Part shown: one piece after another, positions 38,092 to 46,608 of the stretch
Numbering within the stretch: the stretch's first letter is position 1
Layout: every line of letters begins with the position of its first letter
From: Curtobacterium flaccumfaciens UCD-AKU
GTDB taxonomy: Bacteria > Actinomycetota > Actinomycetes > Actinomycetales > Microbacteriaceae
Reading direction: 5' to 3'
DNA length: 61,587 bases
Assembly (NCBI RefSeq): GCF_000349565.1
Contig: NZ_KB714608.1
Span: forward strand, 30,227 to 91,813
The notes under the pieces: model-generated
Told to the model about the DNA's origin: nothing
The model's input: the letters and a program-made list of their open reading frames with translations, nothing else
Databases searched by the model: none
Translations under genes and position numbers: made by a program

Positions 38092-39090
38092 TTGCCCGCT
38101 CACCTCGTCGACCGTGATCCCCGGGTGACCCCGCAGCAGATGGCCGCGGCGCTCGTGCCCCCGCCGCAGTTCACGGACGCGTCGTTCGACTCGTACCGGC
38201 CGGACCCGGACTACGCCTCGCAGGCCTCGGTCCGCGATGCCGTCGCCGCCTTCGTGACCGCAGGGCCCGCCGAGGCCCCACGGCGCGGGCTGTTCGGGAG
38301 GCGCAAGCAGTCGGCGGAACCGTCGGCCAAGTCCGGGGTCTACCTGGACGGCGGCTTCGGTGTCGGCAAGACCCACCTGCTCGCGGCGGCGTACCACGCG
38401 GCCACCGGGCGGAAGACCTTCGGCACCTTCATCGAGTACACCGCGCTCGTCGGGGCACTGGGGTTCCAGGGGACGGTCGACCTGCTCCGCGGCACCGACC
38501 TGGTGTGCATCGACGAGTTCGAGCTCGACGACCCGGGCGACACGATGGTGATGACCCGGCTCATCAAGGAACTGACCGAGACGGGCACCCGCTTCGCCGC
38601 GACGTCGAACACGCCGCCGGGGGCGCTCGGCGAAGGACGCTTCGCCGCGCAGGACTTCCTGCGCGAGATCCAGGCGATGTCCGACCGCTTCGACACCATG
38701 CGCATCGACGGCCTCGACTACCGCCGACGTGCGGTGGACGAGTCCGCTGCCGTCGTCGACGACGTCGCCGGGTTGCTGCCCACGGGCGCGGTCACGCTCG
38801 ACGACTTCGGAGCGGTGGTGGCGCACCTGGGTTCCGTGCACCCGTCGAAGTACGTCGCGCTGGTCGAGGACCTGGACGCCGTCGGACTGACCGACGTCCG
38901 GGCGTTCACCGACCAGACCGACGCGCTGCGCTGGGTCGCCCTGGTGGACCGGCTGTACGACGCGCAGGTGCGGATCGTCGCCTCGGGGACCCCGCTCGAC
39001 CAGGTGTACCCCGACGTGATGCTCGAGGGCGGCTACCGCAAGAAGTACCTGCGCGCGGCGTCCCGCGTCGTGGCGCTCACCCGCGCCTGA
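38092..39090 (+). CDS. zapE: ZapE/AFG1-like ATPase
   Basis: A 332-residue AFG1/ZapE-family P-loop ATPase. ZapE is associated with the division ring in Proteobacteria. Motifs are Walker [17 protein letters not shown], Walker [11 protein letters not shown], sensor [17 protein letters not shown], and C-terminal [15 protein letters not shown] at 38092 was chosen because GGAAGGG lies eight bases upstream. A GTG at 38053 and an ATG at 38068 in the same frame lack a ribosome site. It is divergent from sseA and probably monocistronic. Confidence 0.8.
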   Translation: MPAHLVDRDPRVTPQQMAAALVPPPQFTDASFDSYRPDPDYASQASVRDAVAAFVTAGPAEAPRRGLFGRRKQSAEPSAKSGVYLDGGFGVGKTHLLAAAYHAATGRKTFGTFIEYTALVGALGFQGTVDLLRGTDLVCIDEFELDDPGDTMVMTRLIKELTETGTRFAATSNTPPGALGEGRFAAQDFLREIQAMSDRFDTMRIDGLDYRRRAVDESAAVVDDVAGLLPTGAVTLDDFGAVVAHLGSVHPSKYVALVEDLDAVGLTDVRAFTDQTDALRWVALVDRLYDAQVRIVASGTPLDQVYPDVMLEGGYRKKYLRAASRVVALTRA

Positions 39091-39194
39091 ACGTCGCTCC
39101 CTGCCCGGACCGATCTGTCCACGGCGGTCTCCTGCCCCTCGCGCAGGGGACATCGGGCCGCTGGAAACACGACGTTTACAAACGGCGCGGTCGC

Positions 39195-39210
39195 GTTACA
39201 TCCGCGAAAC
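39195..39210 (+). promoter_or_regulatory. GlnR box upstream of the ammonium transporter
   Basis: GTTAC-N6-GAAAC at 39195-39210 is an exact match to the actinobacterial GlnR consensus (GTnAC-n6-GaAAC). It is 92 bases upstream of the amt start. Confidence 0.75.
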
Positions 39211-39301
39211 AGTTCGTGCTCCCTCGTGAAACCTCGCCTCGCCAGACTCGGTGACACCCGAGGCGGTCCAAGAGCCGCTCGTGCAATCGAGAGGTGAACA
39301 G

Positions 39302-40576
39302 ATGCTTGATCAGGGCCAGACAGGCTTCATCATGATCATGGCTGCGCTGGTGTTGTTCATGACACCCGGCCTGGCCTTCTTCTACGGCGGTTTGGTGAAG
39401 GCGAAGTCCGTCATCTCCATGATGATGATGTCCTTCGGTGCGATCGCGCTCGTCGGCGTCCTCTGGGTGCTGTACGGCTACGCGATCGCCTTCGCCAACA
39501 CGGGGCCGCACACGGCCGTCAGCGGCGTCGTCGGGTTCTTCAGCATCGACTGGAACCAGATCGGCCTCGGCCAGGCGTTCGAACAGTCCCAGGCCACCAC
39601 GCTCGCCGCCACCTACCCCGACCTCGCCTTCGTCGGCTTCCAGGCCACCTTCGCGATCATCACCGTCGCGCTCATCTCCGGCGCCATCGCCGACCGCGCC
39701 AAGTTCGGCGCGTGGATGGTCTTCGCCGGCATCTGGGTCACGGTCGTCTACTTCCCGGTCGCCTCGTGGGTCTTCAACCTGACCTCCGGTTGGGCCGCCA
39801 CGTGGGGCGTCATCGACTTCGCCGGTGGCACCGCGGTGCACATCAACGCCGGTGCGGCGGGTCTCGCCCTGGCGATCGTCCTCGGCAAGCGCGTCGGCTT
39901 CGCCAAGGGCGCGCACAAGCCGCACAACCCGCCCTTCGTCCTGCTCGGTGCCGCCATCCTGTGGTTCGGCTGGTTCGGCTTCAACGCCGGCTCCGCCGGT
40001 GCCGCGAACGGCGTCGCGTCGCTCGCCTGGATCAACACGCTCGCCGCTCCCGCAGCCGCGGTCCTCGGCTGGTTGCTCGTCGAGAAGCTCAAGGACGGCA
40101 AGGCCACCTCTGTCGGTGCCGCCTCGGGTGCCGTCACCGGCCTGGTCGCGATCACCCCGGCCTGTGCCAACCTGACCCCGGGCTGGGGCATCCTGCTCGG
40201 CTTCCTCGCCGGCATCGTCTGCTGCTTCGCCATCGACTGGAAGTACCGCCTGGGCTTCGACGACTCGCTCGACGTGGTCGGCGTGCACCTGGTCGGCGGC
40301 ATCTTCGGCACCCTGTTCCTCGGGTTCTTCGCCAACGACACCGGCCTGATCTACTCCGGCTCGTTCGAGCAGCTCGGCAAGCAGGCGGCCGCAGCCGGTG
40401 CCGTCGGCGCCTACTCGTTCGTCCTGGCCTTCCTCATCGGCTGGATCATCGAGAAGACCATGGGCTTCCGCGTCAAGACCGAGGACGAGGTCGCGGGCAT
40501 CGACACCGCCGTCCACGGCGAGGAGGGCTACGTCCTGTACGAGCAGACCGACGACAGCCCGGTCAGCGTCCGCTAG
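39302..40576 (+). CDS. amtB: Ammonium transporter (Amt/MEP family)
   Basis: A 424-residue ammonium channel with the expected 11 membrane helices. The pore twin-His residues are in GGTAVHINAG and VGVHLVGGIFGT. The N-terminal helix includes FFYGGLVKAKSV. The ATG at 39302 follows GAGAGGTGAACAG. The upstream GlnR box implies induction under nitrogen limitation. No glnK or glnD follows; a hairpin terminates the transcript directly. Confidence 0.95.
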   Translation: MLDQGQTGFIMIMAALVLFMTPGLAFFYGGLVKAKSVISMMMMSFGAIALVGVLWVLYGYAIAFANTGPHTAVSGVVGFFSIDWNQIGLGQAFEQSQATTLAATYPDLAFVGFQATFAIITVALISGAIADRAKFGAWMVFAGIWVTVVYFPVASWVFNLTSGWAATWGVIDFAGGTAVHINAGAAGLALAIVLGKRVGFAKGAHKPHNPPFVLLGAAILWFGWFGFNAGSAGAANGVASLAWINTLAAPAAAVLGWLLVEKLKDGKATSVGAASGAVTGLVAITPACANLTPGWGILLGFLAGIVCCFAIDWKYRLGFDDSLDVVGVHLVGGIFGTLFLGFFANDTGLIYSGSFEQLGKQAAAAGAVGAYSFVLAFLIGWIIEKTMGFRVKTEDEVAGIDTAVHGEEGYVLYEQTDDSPVSVR

Positions 40577-40594
40577 TCACCAGGCACCACCCGT

Positions 40595-40640
40595 ACGACG
40601 ACGGGCCCCGCGCACACAGCAGCGCGGGGCCCGTCGTCGT
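40595..40640 (+). terminator. Hairpin terminator after amtB
   Basis: Nineteen-base arms (40595-40613 and 40622-40640), ACGACGACGGGCCCCGCGC and complement, with an eight-base loop. Confidence 0.8.
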
Positions 40641-40735
40641 GTCGCTGGGTCGCGTGTTCGACGTGACCACGGACGGGAGGCTCTCCACCGGTCACGGTCG
40701 GTCCGCCGCTGGCGCGTCGGCACGGAAGCGGCTTC

Positions 40736-40772
40736 GGAGGCGCGGTGCGGGTCGGACCCGCACCGCGCCTCC
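40736..40772. terminator. Second hairpin between convergent amtB and aldo/keto reductase
   Basis: Eighteen-base arms (40736-40753 and 40755-40772) with a one-base loop. The outer stem GGAGGCGCGGTGC is the same as in 5001-5040. Confidence 0.7.
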
Positions 40773-40816
40773 AGGCAGATGGTCGCGTCAGCGATCCGTT
40801 GGTTCCGTTGGTTCCG

Positions 40817-41788
40817 TCACCAGGCGTAGTCCTCCGGCGAGGTCGTGTGCCCCGGGAAGATCTCGTCGAGCCGGTCGAGTGCACGCTGGTCGAGGCGGAT
40901 GTCGACAGCGCGGACCGCGGACTCCCACTGCTCCATCGTGCGCGGGCCGGTGATCGGCGCGGTGACGCCGGGCTGGTGCAGCAGCCAAGCGAGGGCGAGC
41001 TCCCCGGGGGTGTGCCCGAGTTCCTTCGCGAAGGACTCGTACGCGGTGAGCTGGTCACGGTGCGAATCGACGTACTCGGCGCTGCGGCCGGACAGGCGAC
41101 GCGAGCCGTTCTCCGTCTTCTCGATGACGCCGCCGAGCAGGCCGCCCTGCAGCGGCGACCACGGGATCACGCCGAGGCCGTACGCACGGGCGGCGGGCAG
41201 GACCTCGCGCTCGACGTCGCGGACCACGAGGTTGTAGATCGACTGCTCGCTGACCAGGCCGAAGGTGTTGCGGCGCTTCGCGGCCTCCTGCGCCTGGGCG
41301 ATGTGCCAGCCGGCGAAGTTCGACGAGCCGACGTAGAGCACCTTGCCCTGCTGCACGGCGACGTCGATCGCCTGCCAGATCTCGTCCCACGGCGTCGCAC
41401 GGTCGACGTGGTGGAACTGGTACAGGTCGATGTGGTCGGTCTGCAGCCGCTGCAGACTCGCGTCGAGCGACTGCCGGATGTTCAGGGCGCTGAGCTTGCC
41501 GCCGTTCGGCCAGTCGATCATCTCGCCGTAGACCTTCGTGGCGAGGACGGTCTTCTCGCGACGCCCGCCGCCCTCGGCGAACCAGCGGCCGATGATCTCC
41601 TCGGTGGCACCCTTGCCCACCGAGCCGCCGTACCCGTTGGCGGTGTCGAAGAAGTTGACGCCGAGCTCGTGGGCCCGGTCCATGATCGCGTGCGAGTCGT
41701 CCTCGCTGGTCTCCGGGCCGAAGTTCATCGTGCCGAGCACTGCTCGTGAAACCGACAGCCCTGTCCGTCCGAGGTGTGTGTAGTCCAT
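40817..41788 (-). CDS. Aldo/keto reductase
   Basis: A 323-residue NADPH-dependent TIM-barrel oxidoreductase of the aldo/keto reductase superfamily. DTANGYGG carries the catalytic Asp/Tyr, TKVYGEM the Lys, and YQFHHVDR the His. The cofactor-binding C-terminal block (TAPITGPRTMEQW) is intact. The ATG ending at 41788 has no ribosome site. A near -10 (TAGACC) six bases upstream may make it leaderless. The physiological substrate is unknown. Confidence 0.9.
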   Translation of the reverse strand: MDYTHLGRTGLSVSRAVLGTMNFGPETSEDDSHAIMDRAHELGVNFFDTANGYGGSVGKGATEEIIGRWFAEGGGRREKTVLATKVYGEMIDWPNGGKLSALNIRQSLDASLQRLQTDHIDLYQFHHVDRATPWDEIWQAIDVAVQQGKVLYVGSSNFAGWHIAQAQEAAKRRNTFGLVSEQSIYNLVVRDVEREVLPAARAYGLGVIPWSPLQGGLLGGVIEKTENGSRRLSGRSAEYVDSHRDQLTAYESFAKELGHTPGELALAWLLHQPGVTAPITGPRTMEQWESAVRAVDIRLDQRALDRLDEIFPGHTTSPEDYAW

Positions 41789-41887
41789 GAGACGGGTCTA
41801 CTCGTGACGCGCTGGTGGCGCCAGGCCCTGGGAGTACCGGTCGAGGGGTGGGGAGTAGTCAGGGAGGACCACTCGAGAGGAGCAGCC

Positions 41888-42295
41888 ATGCCAGCCAAGG
41901 ACGATATCCCCAGCACCCTGCAGCGGTCCCCGGAGCACGCGCAGGAGATCTTCGAGAAGGCGCTCGACTCGGCGAACGAGTCGTACGGACCGGGCGAGCG
42001 CGCGCACCGCACCGCGTTCGCCGCGGTGAAGCACGAGTACGAGAAGGTCGGCGACCACTGGGAGGAGAAGGAGTCCTCCGGCCCGTCCGACTCCGGTGCC
42101 GCGGGTTCGCGTGGTGCTGGCTCGGACTCATCCGGGAAGACCGAGGGCGGTGTCGACGCGAACGCCTCGAAGGCACACCTGATGGACGTCGCGAAGCGGC
42201 TCGACGTGCGCGGCCGGTCGAAGATGAACAAGGACGAGCTGGTCGACGCGATCGGCAAGGCCAACGACCGTGCGACCGCCGCCGCGCGGAAGTGA
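41888..42295 (+). CDS. ChaB-domain protein with Rho N-terminal-like tail
   Basis: 135 residues. An N-terminal ChaB domain (PSTLQRSPEHAQEIFEKALD... AHRTAFAAVKHEYEK) is followed by a Ser/Gly-rich linker. The C-terminal SAP/Rho-N-like helix pair (LMDVAKRLDVRGRSKMNKDELVDAI) could bind nucleic acid. The ATG at 41888 has GAGAGGAG upstream. ChaB proteins are linked to cation transport only by name, and no chaA lies here. Confidence 0.8.
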   Translation: MPAKDDIPSTLQRSPEHAQEIFEKALDSANESYGPGERAHRTAFAAVKHEYEKVGDHWEEKESSGPSDSGAAGSRGAGSDSSGKTEGGVDANASKAHLMDVAKRLDVRGRSKMNKDELVDAIGKANDRATAAARK

Positions 42296-42355
42296 CGGTG
42301 CGAGGCGGGGCCTGCATTCCTCGGCAGGCATGCTGGCTCGGGGTGAGGGGGTAAC

Positions 42356-43333
42356 GTGCCGACGGTGAACATCCCAGCACTCCGTGGCAGCCGGATCCTC
42401 GGGTTCGGACACCACCAGCCCGAACGCATCCTGACCAACGACGAACTGTCGACGATGGTCGACACGAACGACGAGTGGATCCGCACCCGCACCGGCATCC
42501 AGACCCGACGGATCGCCGGGCCCGAGGACACCGTCACGTCGATGGCGATCGAGGCCGGCCGCCGTGCCCTCGCCGACGCCGGGGTGTCGCCCTCGGCCGT
42601 CGGACTCGTCATCGTCGCGTCCACCACGCACCAGGACCGCGCTCCGTACACGGCCGGCCGGGTCGCCGCCGCACTCGGCATGACGAACGGCCCCGCGCCG
42701 ATCGACATCAACACCGCGTGCAGTGGCTTCGAGTACGCGCTCGGGCTCGCCGACCAGTCCATCCGGACCGGTTCGGCCGACGTCGCGCTCGTGATCGGGT
42801 CCGAGGTGCTGTCCGGCATCGCCGACTGGACCGACCGGTCGACCTGTGTGCTCGTCGGTGACGGAGCCGGCGCCGCCGTGTTAGGTGTCGCCGAGACGCC
42901 CGAGATCGGGCCGGTGTCGTGGGGGAGCGTGCCGCACCTGCTCGATGCCGTCCGCGTGGAGGGGTCGCCGGGGCGCTTCAACCAGGAGGGTCGCTCGATC
43001 TACCGCTGGGCCATCACCGAGGCGGAGGGACACGCCCGCAAGGTCGTCGAAGCCGCGGGGCTCTCGATGGACGACATCGAGGTGTTCGCGTTCCACCAGG
43101 CGAACCTGCGGATCATCGAGCCGCTCGTGACCGCGCTCGGCGGGGAGTCCAAGTTCGTCATCCGCGACGTCGTCGAGTCCGGGAACACCTCGGCGGCGAG
43201 TGTGCCGCTCGGGCTGTCGAAGGCGTGGGAGCGTGGTGACCTGCCCGAGGGTGTGCCGGCGCTGCTGTTCGGCTTCGGGGGCGGGTTCGCGCACGCTGGA
43301 CAGGTCGTGACGACGCCCGTGCGGTCCTTCTAG
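42356..43333 (+). CDS. 3-oxoacyl-ACP synthase III (FabH-like)
   Basis: A 325-residue KAS III-fold enzyme. The catalytic triad is Cys in NTACSGFEYAL, His in AFHQANLR and Asn in ESGNTSAAS, with the GFGGGFAHAG terminus. It initiates fatty-acid synthesis from acyl-CoA and malonyl-ACP, or makes a related condensation. No acpP, fabD or fabF is next to it, so it may be an accessory copy rather than the housekeeping fabH. The GTG at 42356 follows GAGGGGG. Confidence 0.85.
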   Translation: MPTVNIPALRGSRILGFGHHQPERILTNDELSTMVDTNDEWIRTRTGIQTRRIAGPEDTVTSMAIEAGRRALADAGVSPSAVGLVIVASTTHQDRAPYTAGRVAAALGMTNGPAPIDINTACSGFEYALGLADQSIRTGSADVALVIGSEVLSGIADWTDRSTCVLVGDGAGAAVLGVAETPEIGPVSWGSVPHLLDAVRVEGSPGRFNQEGRSIYRWAITEAEGHARKVVEAAGLSMDDIEVFAFHQANLRIIEPLVTALGGESKFVIRDVVESGNTSAASVPLGLSKAWERGDLPEGVPALLFGFGGGFAHAGQVVTTPVRSF

Positions 43334-43365
43334 GACACGGCCTGCAACAGACACAGACACAGACG

Positions 43366-43402
43366 CAGGAACGGCCCGGGCACGCTGCCCGGGCCGTTCC
43401 TG
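43366..43402 (+). terminator. Hairpin terminator after the KAS III gene
   Basis: CAGGAACGGCCCGGGCA (43366-43382) pairs with 43386-43402 around the loop CGC. Confidence 0.8.
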
Positions 43403-43428
43403 TGTCAGCGCTTGGTGTCCTGGTCCGG

Positions 43429-43500
43429 CGCTTCGTGCCGGGGTTCAGGGCGTCGTGCCGGGGTTGAGCGCGTCGTGCCGGGGTTCAGCGTTTCGTGCCG
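43429..43500. repeat. 20-base tandem repeat over the 3' end of the EcsC gene
   Basis: About 3.5 copies, with the landmark GTGCCG recurring exactly every 20 bases (43435, 43455, 43475, 43495). The first copy on the minus strand encodes the last codons and stop of the EcsC protein. The others lie downstream of the stop. Confidence 0.8.
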
Positions 43501-44360
43501 TGGTCGTCGTTGCCCGGCTCGGTCCAGAGGTCCTGGTCCTTGCCCGCGCCACGCTTCCACGGCAGGGCACGCCGGGTCTTCTCGGCCGCGGGGGTCACGG
43601 TCAGGACGATCGGGAACTGCGCCGGCGGCATGCCGAAGCCCGTCCGCGACGCCTGGATGACCTTGCGGCCCAGCGCGTGGTTACCGAGGCCACCGACGGC
43701 CGCGCCGATGCCGAACGGCAGGGCCCGACCGAGCACCGACCCGCCCTGTCGGATGGCGAAGCGCTTGATGAACTGGTCTCGGACCTGTCCGCCGATGCCG
43801 TTCACCATCTGCTTCGGGAGGGACGAGGTCACCATCTCGCCCCAGAACGCGGTCCGGACCTGGCCACCGGCGATCTGTCCACCGAGTTGCTTGATCAGCT
43901 GCGTCCCCGGGGCGCCGAGGATCATCGCCATCACCAGGGTGCGAGCGCGCTCGGGGTCGTCCAGGGCGATCCCGTGCACCTCGGTCACCGACTGGGCGAA
44001 CAGCGCCGTGGTCTCGAGGAACCCGATCGTCTCCGCACCGCTCAGTCCGAGCGCGGCAACCATCCCGACGCCCGGGATCACGGCGCTCGCACCGACCGCG
44101 GCACCACCGGTCGTCACGGCCGTGAGGTACTGCCGCTCGAGGATCTGGATGACCTCGGCCGGCGTGGCGTCGGGCTTGCGGCGGCGGATCGCCTTGACGT
44201 GCGCCACGACCGCCGGCCGCTGCACACTGATGGCGCGGTCGAGCAACTTGACCCATCCGGCGGGTTGTTGCGGTTGCGGGGTTCTGGAGTCGTCTGACGT
44301 GGGGGAGACCTGGGCGTTCGGCAGGGGCACGATCGCCTGGTCCTTCGGGGAGCGGGCCAT
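43485..44360 (-). CDS. EcsC-family protein
   Basis: A 291-residue protein with the EcsC domain: LLDRAISVQRPAVVAHVKAIRRR, then a Gly/Ala-rich amphipathic core (GASAVIPGVGMVAALGLSGAETIGF), and a second Gly-rich block GIGAAVGGLGNHALG near the C-terminus. The tail is hydrophilic and ends GTKR. The function is unclear; the family is associated with transport or secretion in Bacillus. The ATG ending at 44360 is six bases behind a TAnnnT box. Confidence 0.75.
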   Translation of the reverse strand: MARSPKDQAIVPLPNAQVSPTSDDSRTPQPQQPAGWVKLLDRAISVQRPAVVAHVKAIRRRKPDATPAEVIQILERQYLTAVTTGGAAVGASAVIPGVGMVAALGLSGAETIGFLETTALFAQSVTEVHGIALDDPERARTLVMAMILGAPGTQLIKQLGGQIAGGQVRTAFWGEMVTSSLPKQMVNGIGGQVRDQFIKRFAIRQGGSVLGRALPFGIGAAVGGLGNHALGRKVIQASRTGFGMPPAQFPIVLTVTPAAEKTRRALPWKRGAGKDQDLWTEPGNDDHGTKR

Positions 44361-44372
44361 GCGCTCACCGTA
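44361..44372 (-). promoter_or_regulatory. -10 element positioned for leaderless EcsC mRNA
   Basis: On the minus strand TACGGT (44367-44372) is followed by six bases (44361-44366) and the ATG. Confidence 0.45.
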
Positions 44373-44398
44373 CGCCGGGCATGTGGGAGGCTCGCTGG

Positions 44399-45046
44399 AT
44401 GGACGGCGACCGGACAGCGCGACCCCTCGACGTGGCTCGCCGCGCGGCCGGGTTCCTGCCCGTCCACGAGGTCGCCGCCCTCGCACCGGACGTCCGCGTG
44501 CTCGACCCCGGGTCCGTCCTGATCGGGGCCGGCGTGACCGTTCTGCCCGGAGCCGTGCTGTACCCGTCCACGACCCTGGAGACCCGCGACGGCGGCCTGA
44601 TCTCGGTCGCTTCCGGAGCACGACTCGGCCCCGGGCCGGTGACCATCGTCGCGTCCGCGGTGACCGTGCACGTCGGCGAGGACGCCGAACTCGGGCCCGG
44701 ACCGGTGACGATCATCGCGACGGGATCCGACGTGGTGGTGGGTGGTCGCGCCCGCCTGACGGCCGGGTGTCTCGTCGAGGGGCCGGCGCGCATCGGCTCC
44801 GGCGCGCAGGTGCTCGGGCCAGTGTCCGTCCGGGACGTCGAACTGGCGGACGGCGGCGACCACCGCGAACCCGACCCGGACCACCGCGGCGGTGTGGTCA
44901 AGGGCACGGGGCCCGTCCGTGGTGTGCGCGTGGGGGTCGGCGAGGTCGTGGTCGGCGGGGTGCTGAACGGCCGGGGAGTCTCCGGTTCGCCGACGGTGGA
45001 GCGCCAGCGGGAGTACCACCCCGAGGCACCGCACCGCCCGCGCTGA
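44399..45046 (+). CDS. Left-handed beta-helix (hexapeptide-repeat) protein
   Basis: 215 residues. Repeated turns such as VLIGAGVTVLPGAVLYPST, ARLGPGPVTIVAS and AELGPGPVTIIATG build a left-handed beta-helix like bacterial acyl- and nucleotidyl-transferases. The catalytic His of acyltransferases is not evident, so enzyme function is uncertain. The C-terminal 40 residues are Gly/Arg-rich. The ATG at 44399 has GGGAGG upstream. An ATG 18 bases earlier is less well supported. Confidence 0.6.
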   Translation: MDGDRTARPLDVARRAAGFLPVHEVAALAPDVRVLDPGSVLIGAGVTVLPGAVLYPSTTLETRDGGLISVASGARLGPGPVTIVASAVTVHVGEDAELGPGPVTIIATGSDVVVGGRARLTAGCLVEGPARIGSGAQVLGPVSVRDVELADGGDHREPDPDHRGGVVKGTGPVRGVRVGVGEVVVGGVLNGRGVSGSPTVERQREYHPEAPHRPR

Positions 45047-45060
45047 CCGTCCGTGGTGGG

Positions 45061-45984
45061 TCACCCGCACGGCACACCTGCGCGCCGGAGCGCAGCCCGC
45101 ACCCGGTCGGGCTGCATCAGGTCGGACCAGGAGAGCCGGATGACCGCGCGGACACCGGGGCACGACCGGATGAAGTCCTCACGTCGTTTCTCGCGCCAGT
45201 GCGCGTCGGCGGTCGAACGCCCGTCGAGCATCACCGGGTCCTCGTACTTCGCGCGGCCGTCGACCTCGACCACGACGCCCTGGTCCGGGAACCAGAAGTC
45301 CACCACCGCCGTCTCCGATCCTGCCCGGGCGAACACGTGCTGCTGCACCGGCTCGGGCACGCCGAGCTCGCGGAACCGCACCCGGCACACCGACTCGGCC
45401 GGCGACCCCGACAGTGCCGACCCCATCGCGATCGCGAGGCCCGCCTTGCTGCGGGCTGCTGTCAGCGCTGCGAACTCCGCCTCGAGCGTCGCGCGATCGC
45501 TGAGCCGACGCGAGAGCACGGAGTCGACGACGGGCAGCGCCTCGAACAACGCGCGCGTCGCAGCGACGTCGATCGCGGTCCTCGCCGGGGTCGTCGTGGG
45601 TATCGAGTCCTCGTCGATCCTGACCGCGGGCGGCCGCATCTGCGAGCCGTGCCGGACGAACCACGCCGTGACACGAGTGTGCGTCGTGGTCGGATCGGAG
45701 AGGTGCACCTTCGGCGGTGCCGCTGCGACCAACGGCAGACCGAGGACGGCGCAGGCAGACTGGTGTGAGACGACGTCCGTGTCACGGATCCGGTGCGCCG
45801 AGGCCCGGACGAGCACATGGTGCTGCTCGCCGGGGTGCAGCCCGTCGAGGGCACCCGGGTGGACGAGGACGCCCGGACGGAGGCGTTCGAAGCGTCCGCG
45901 GTGAACGTCGCGTTCGAGGGCACGGCGTTCGGCGGAGGTCGCGCCCGATGTGCGGATCAGTTCGACGTCGTTCGCTCTGGACAT
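45061..45984 (-). CDS. DUF559-type nuclease-fold protein with AbiEi-like N-terminus
   Basis: 307 residues. The N-terminal third resembles the AbiEi/transcriptional antitoxin helix-turn-helix domain (TSAERRALERDVHRGRFERLRPGVLV). The C-terminal third is a Vsr/DUF559 endonuclease fold (VVDFWFPDQGVVVEVDGRAKY) with the metal-binding Asp and Glu in place and REKRREDFIR after it. Such proteins are abundant in Microbacteriaceae, usually solitary. No AbiEii toxin is adjacent. Real activity is unknown. Confidence 0.7.
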   Translation of the reverse strand: MSRANDVELIRTSGATSAERRALERDVHRGRFERLRPGVLVHPGALDGLHPGEQHHVLVRASAHRIRDTDVVSHQSACAVLGLPLVAAAPPKVHLSDPTTTHTRVTAWFVRHGSQMRPPAVRIDEDSIPTTTPARTAIDVAATRALFEALPVVDSVLSRRLSDRATLEAEFAALTAARSKAGLAIAMGSALSGSPAESVCRVRFRELGVPEPVQQHVFARAGSETAVVDFWFPDQGVVVEVDGRAKYEDPVMLDGRSTADAHWREKRREDFIRSCPGVRAVIRLSWSDLMQPDRVRAALRRAGVPCG

Positions 45985-46085
45985 GACACCAGGCTCGCCG
46001 AACGCGGAGATCCAGCACGCTCCGGACGCCGATCTGTGGAGACTCTGGCGGTAACAGCGCCCTGTGGAGGACTGACCGCCTGCAG

Positions 46086-46210
46086 TGCGTGTGCATGTTC
46101 CGACGATCCACGCGTCGAACGACTCGTGTGTTGTCGCCTGATGTGCGCGCAACTACTGCGTGTGCATGTTCCGACGATGCACGACGAGAACGACTGGTGG
46201 AATGTCGCAG
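46086..46210. repeat. Two copies of a 53-base direct repeat in the DUF559-fliW gap
   Basis: TGCGTGTGCATGTTCCGACG recurs at 46086 and 46157 (71 bases apart). Weaker similarity continues through CGACT and GTCGC to about 46138 and 46210. The gap 45985-46239 contains no credible gene. Confidence 0.7.
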
Positions 46211-46239
46211 AACGGGTGCGCCCGGCGCGACCGCGCGCG

Positions 46240-46608
46240 CTACACCCGCGCGAGCTCCGCCCGCAGCGGCAGGTCCTGCTCCTCGAGGATGATCTGCGCG
46301 CCCACGGCGGTGCGGGCGTTCACGACGATCGGCGCGAGCAGGTTGACCGTGGTGCCGGACGCCCCGGGGTTCGCGACCACCAGCAGCATCGCGTCCGCGG
46401 GGTCGGTCAGCCCGAGCGCGGCGGCCTGCTCGTCGGTCAGCTCGGGCGCGTACGACGGCAGGTGCACCGCGGCGTCGAGCAGGAACAGCCGCGCGTCGTC
46501 GCCGACGAGCGTGAACAGCCCCTCGGCGCCGTCGACGGGCGACAGGGCGAAGGCCGGCGCGGCAGCGAGTCCGAACGGCGGGACGGCGAAGGTCAGGGAG
46601 ATGCTCAT
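46240..46608 (-). CDS. fliW: Flagellar assembly factor FliW
   Basis: 122 residues. FliW signatures are visible in GLFTLVGDDARLFLLDA and in LLVVANPGASGTTVNLLAPIVVNARTAVGAQIIL. FliW binds flagellin and, in other bacteria, antagonises the translational repressor CsrA. No csrA gene is visible in this window. The ATG overlaps the flgL stop by four bases, making fliW the last gene of the flgN-flgK-flgL-fliW unit. Confidence 0.9.
   Translation of the reverse strand: MSISLTFAVPPFGLAAAPAFALSPVDGAEGLFTLVGDDARLFLLDAAVHLPSYAPELTDEQAAALGLTDPADAMLLVVANPGASGTTVNLLAPIVVNARTAVGAQIILEEQDLPLRAELARV

Noticed and set aside
43429..43500. Possible CRISPR array
   Set aside because: The 20-base units are contiguous without spacers and overlap a coding 3' end; no cas genes are present.
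45061..45984. Type IV toxin-antitoxin (AbiE) system
   Set aside because: Only an AbiEi-like helix-turn-helix plus DUF559 fold is present; no AbiEii nucleotidyltransferase gene is adjacent.
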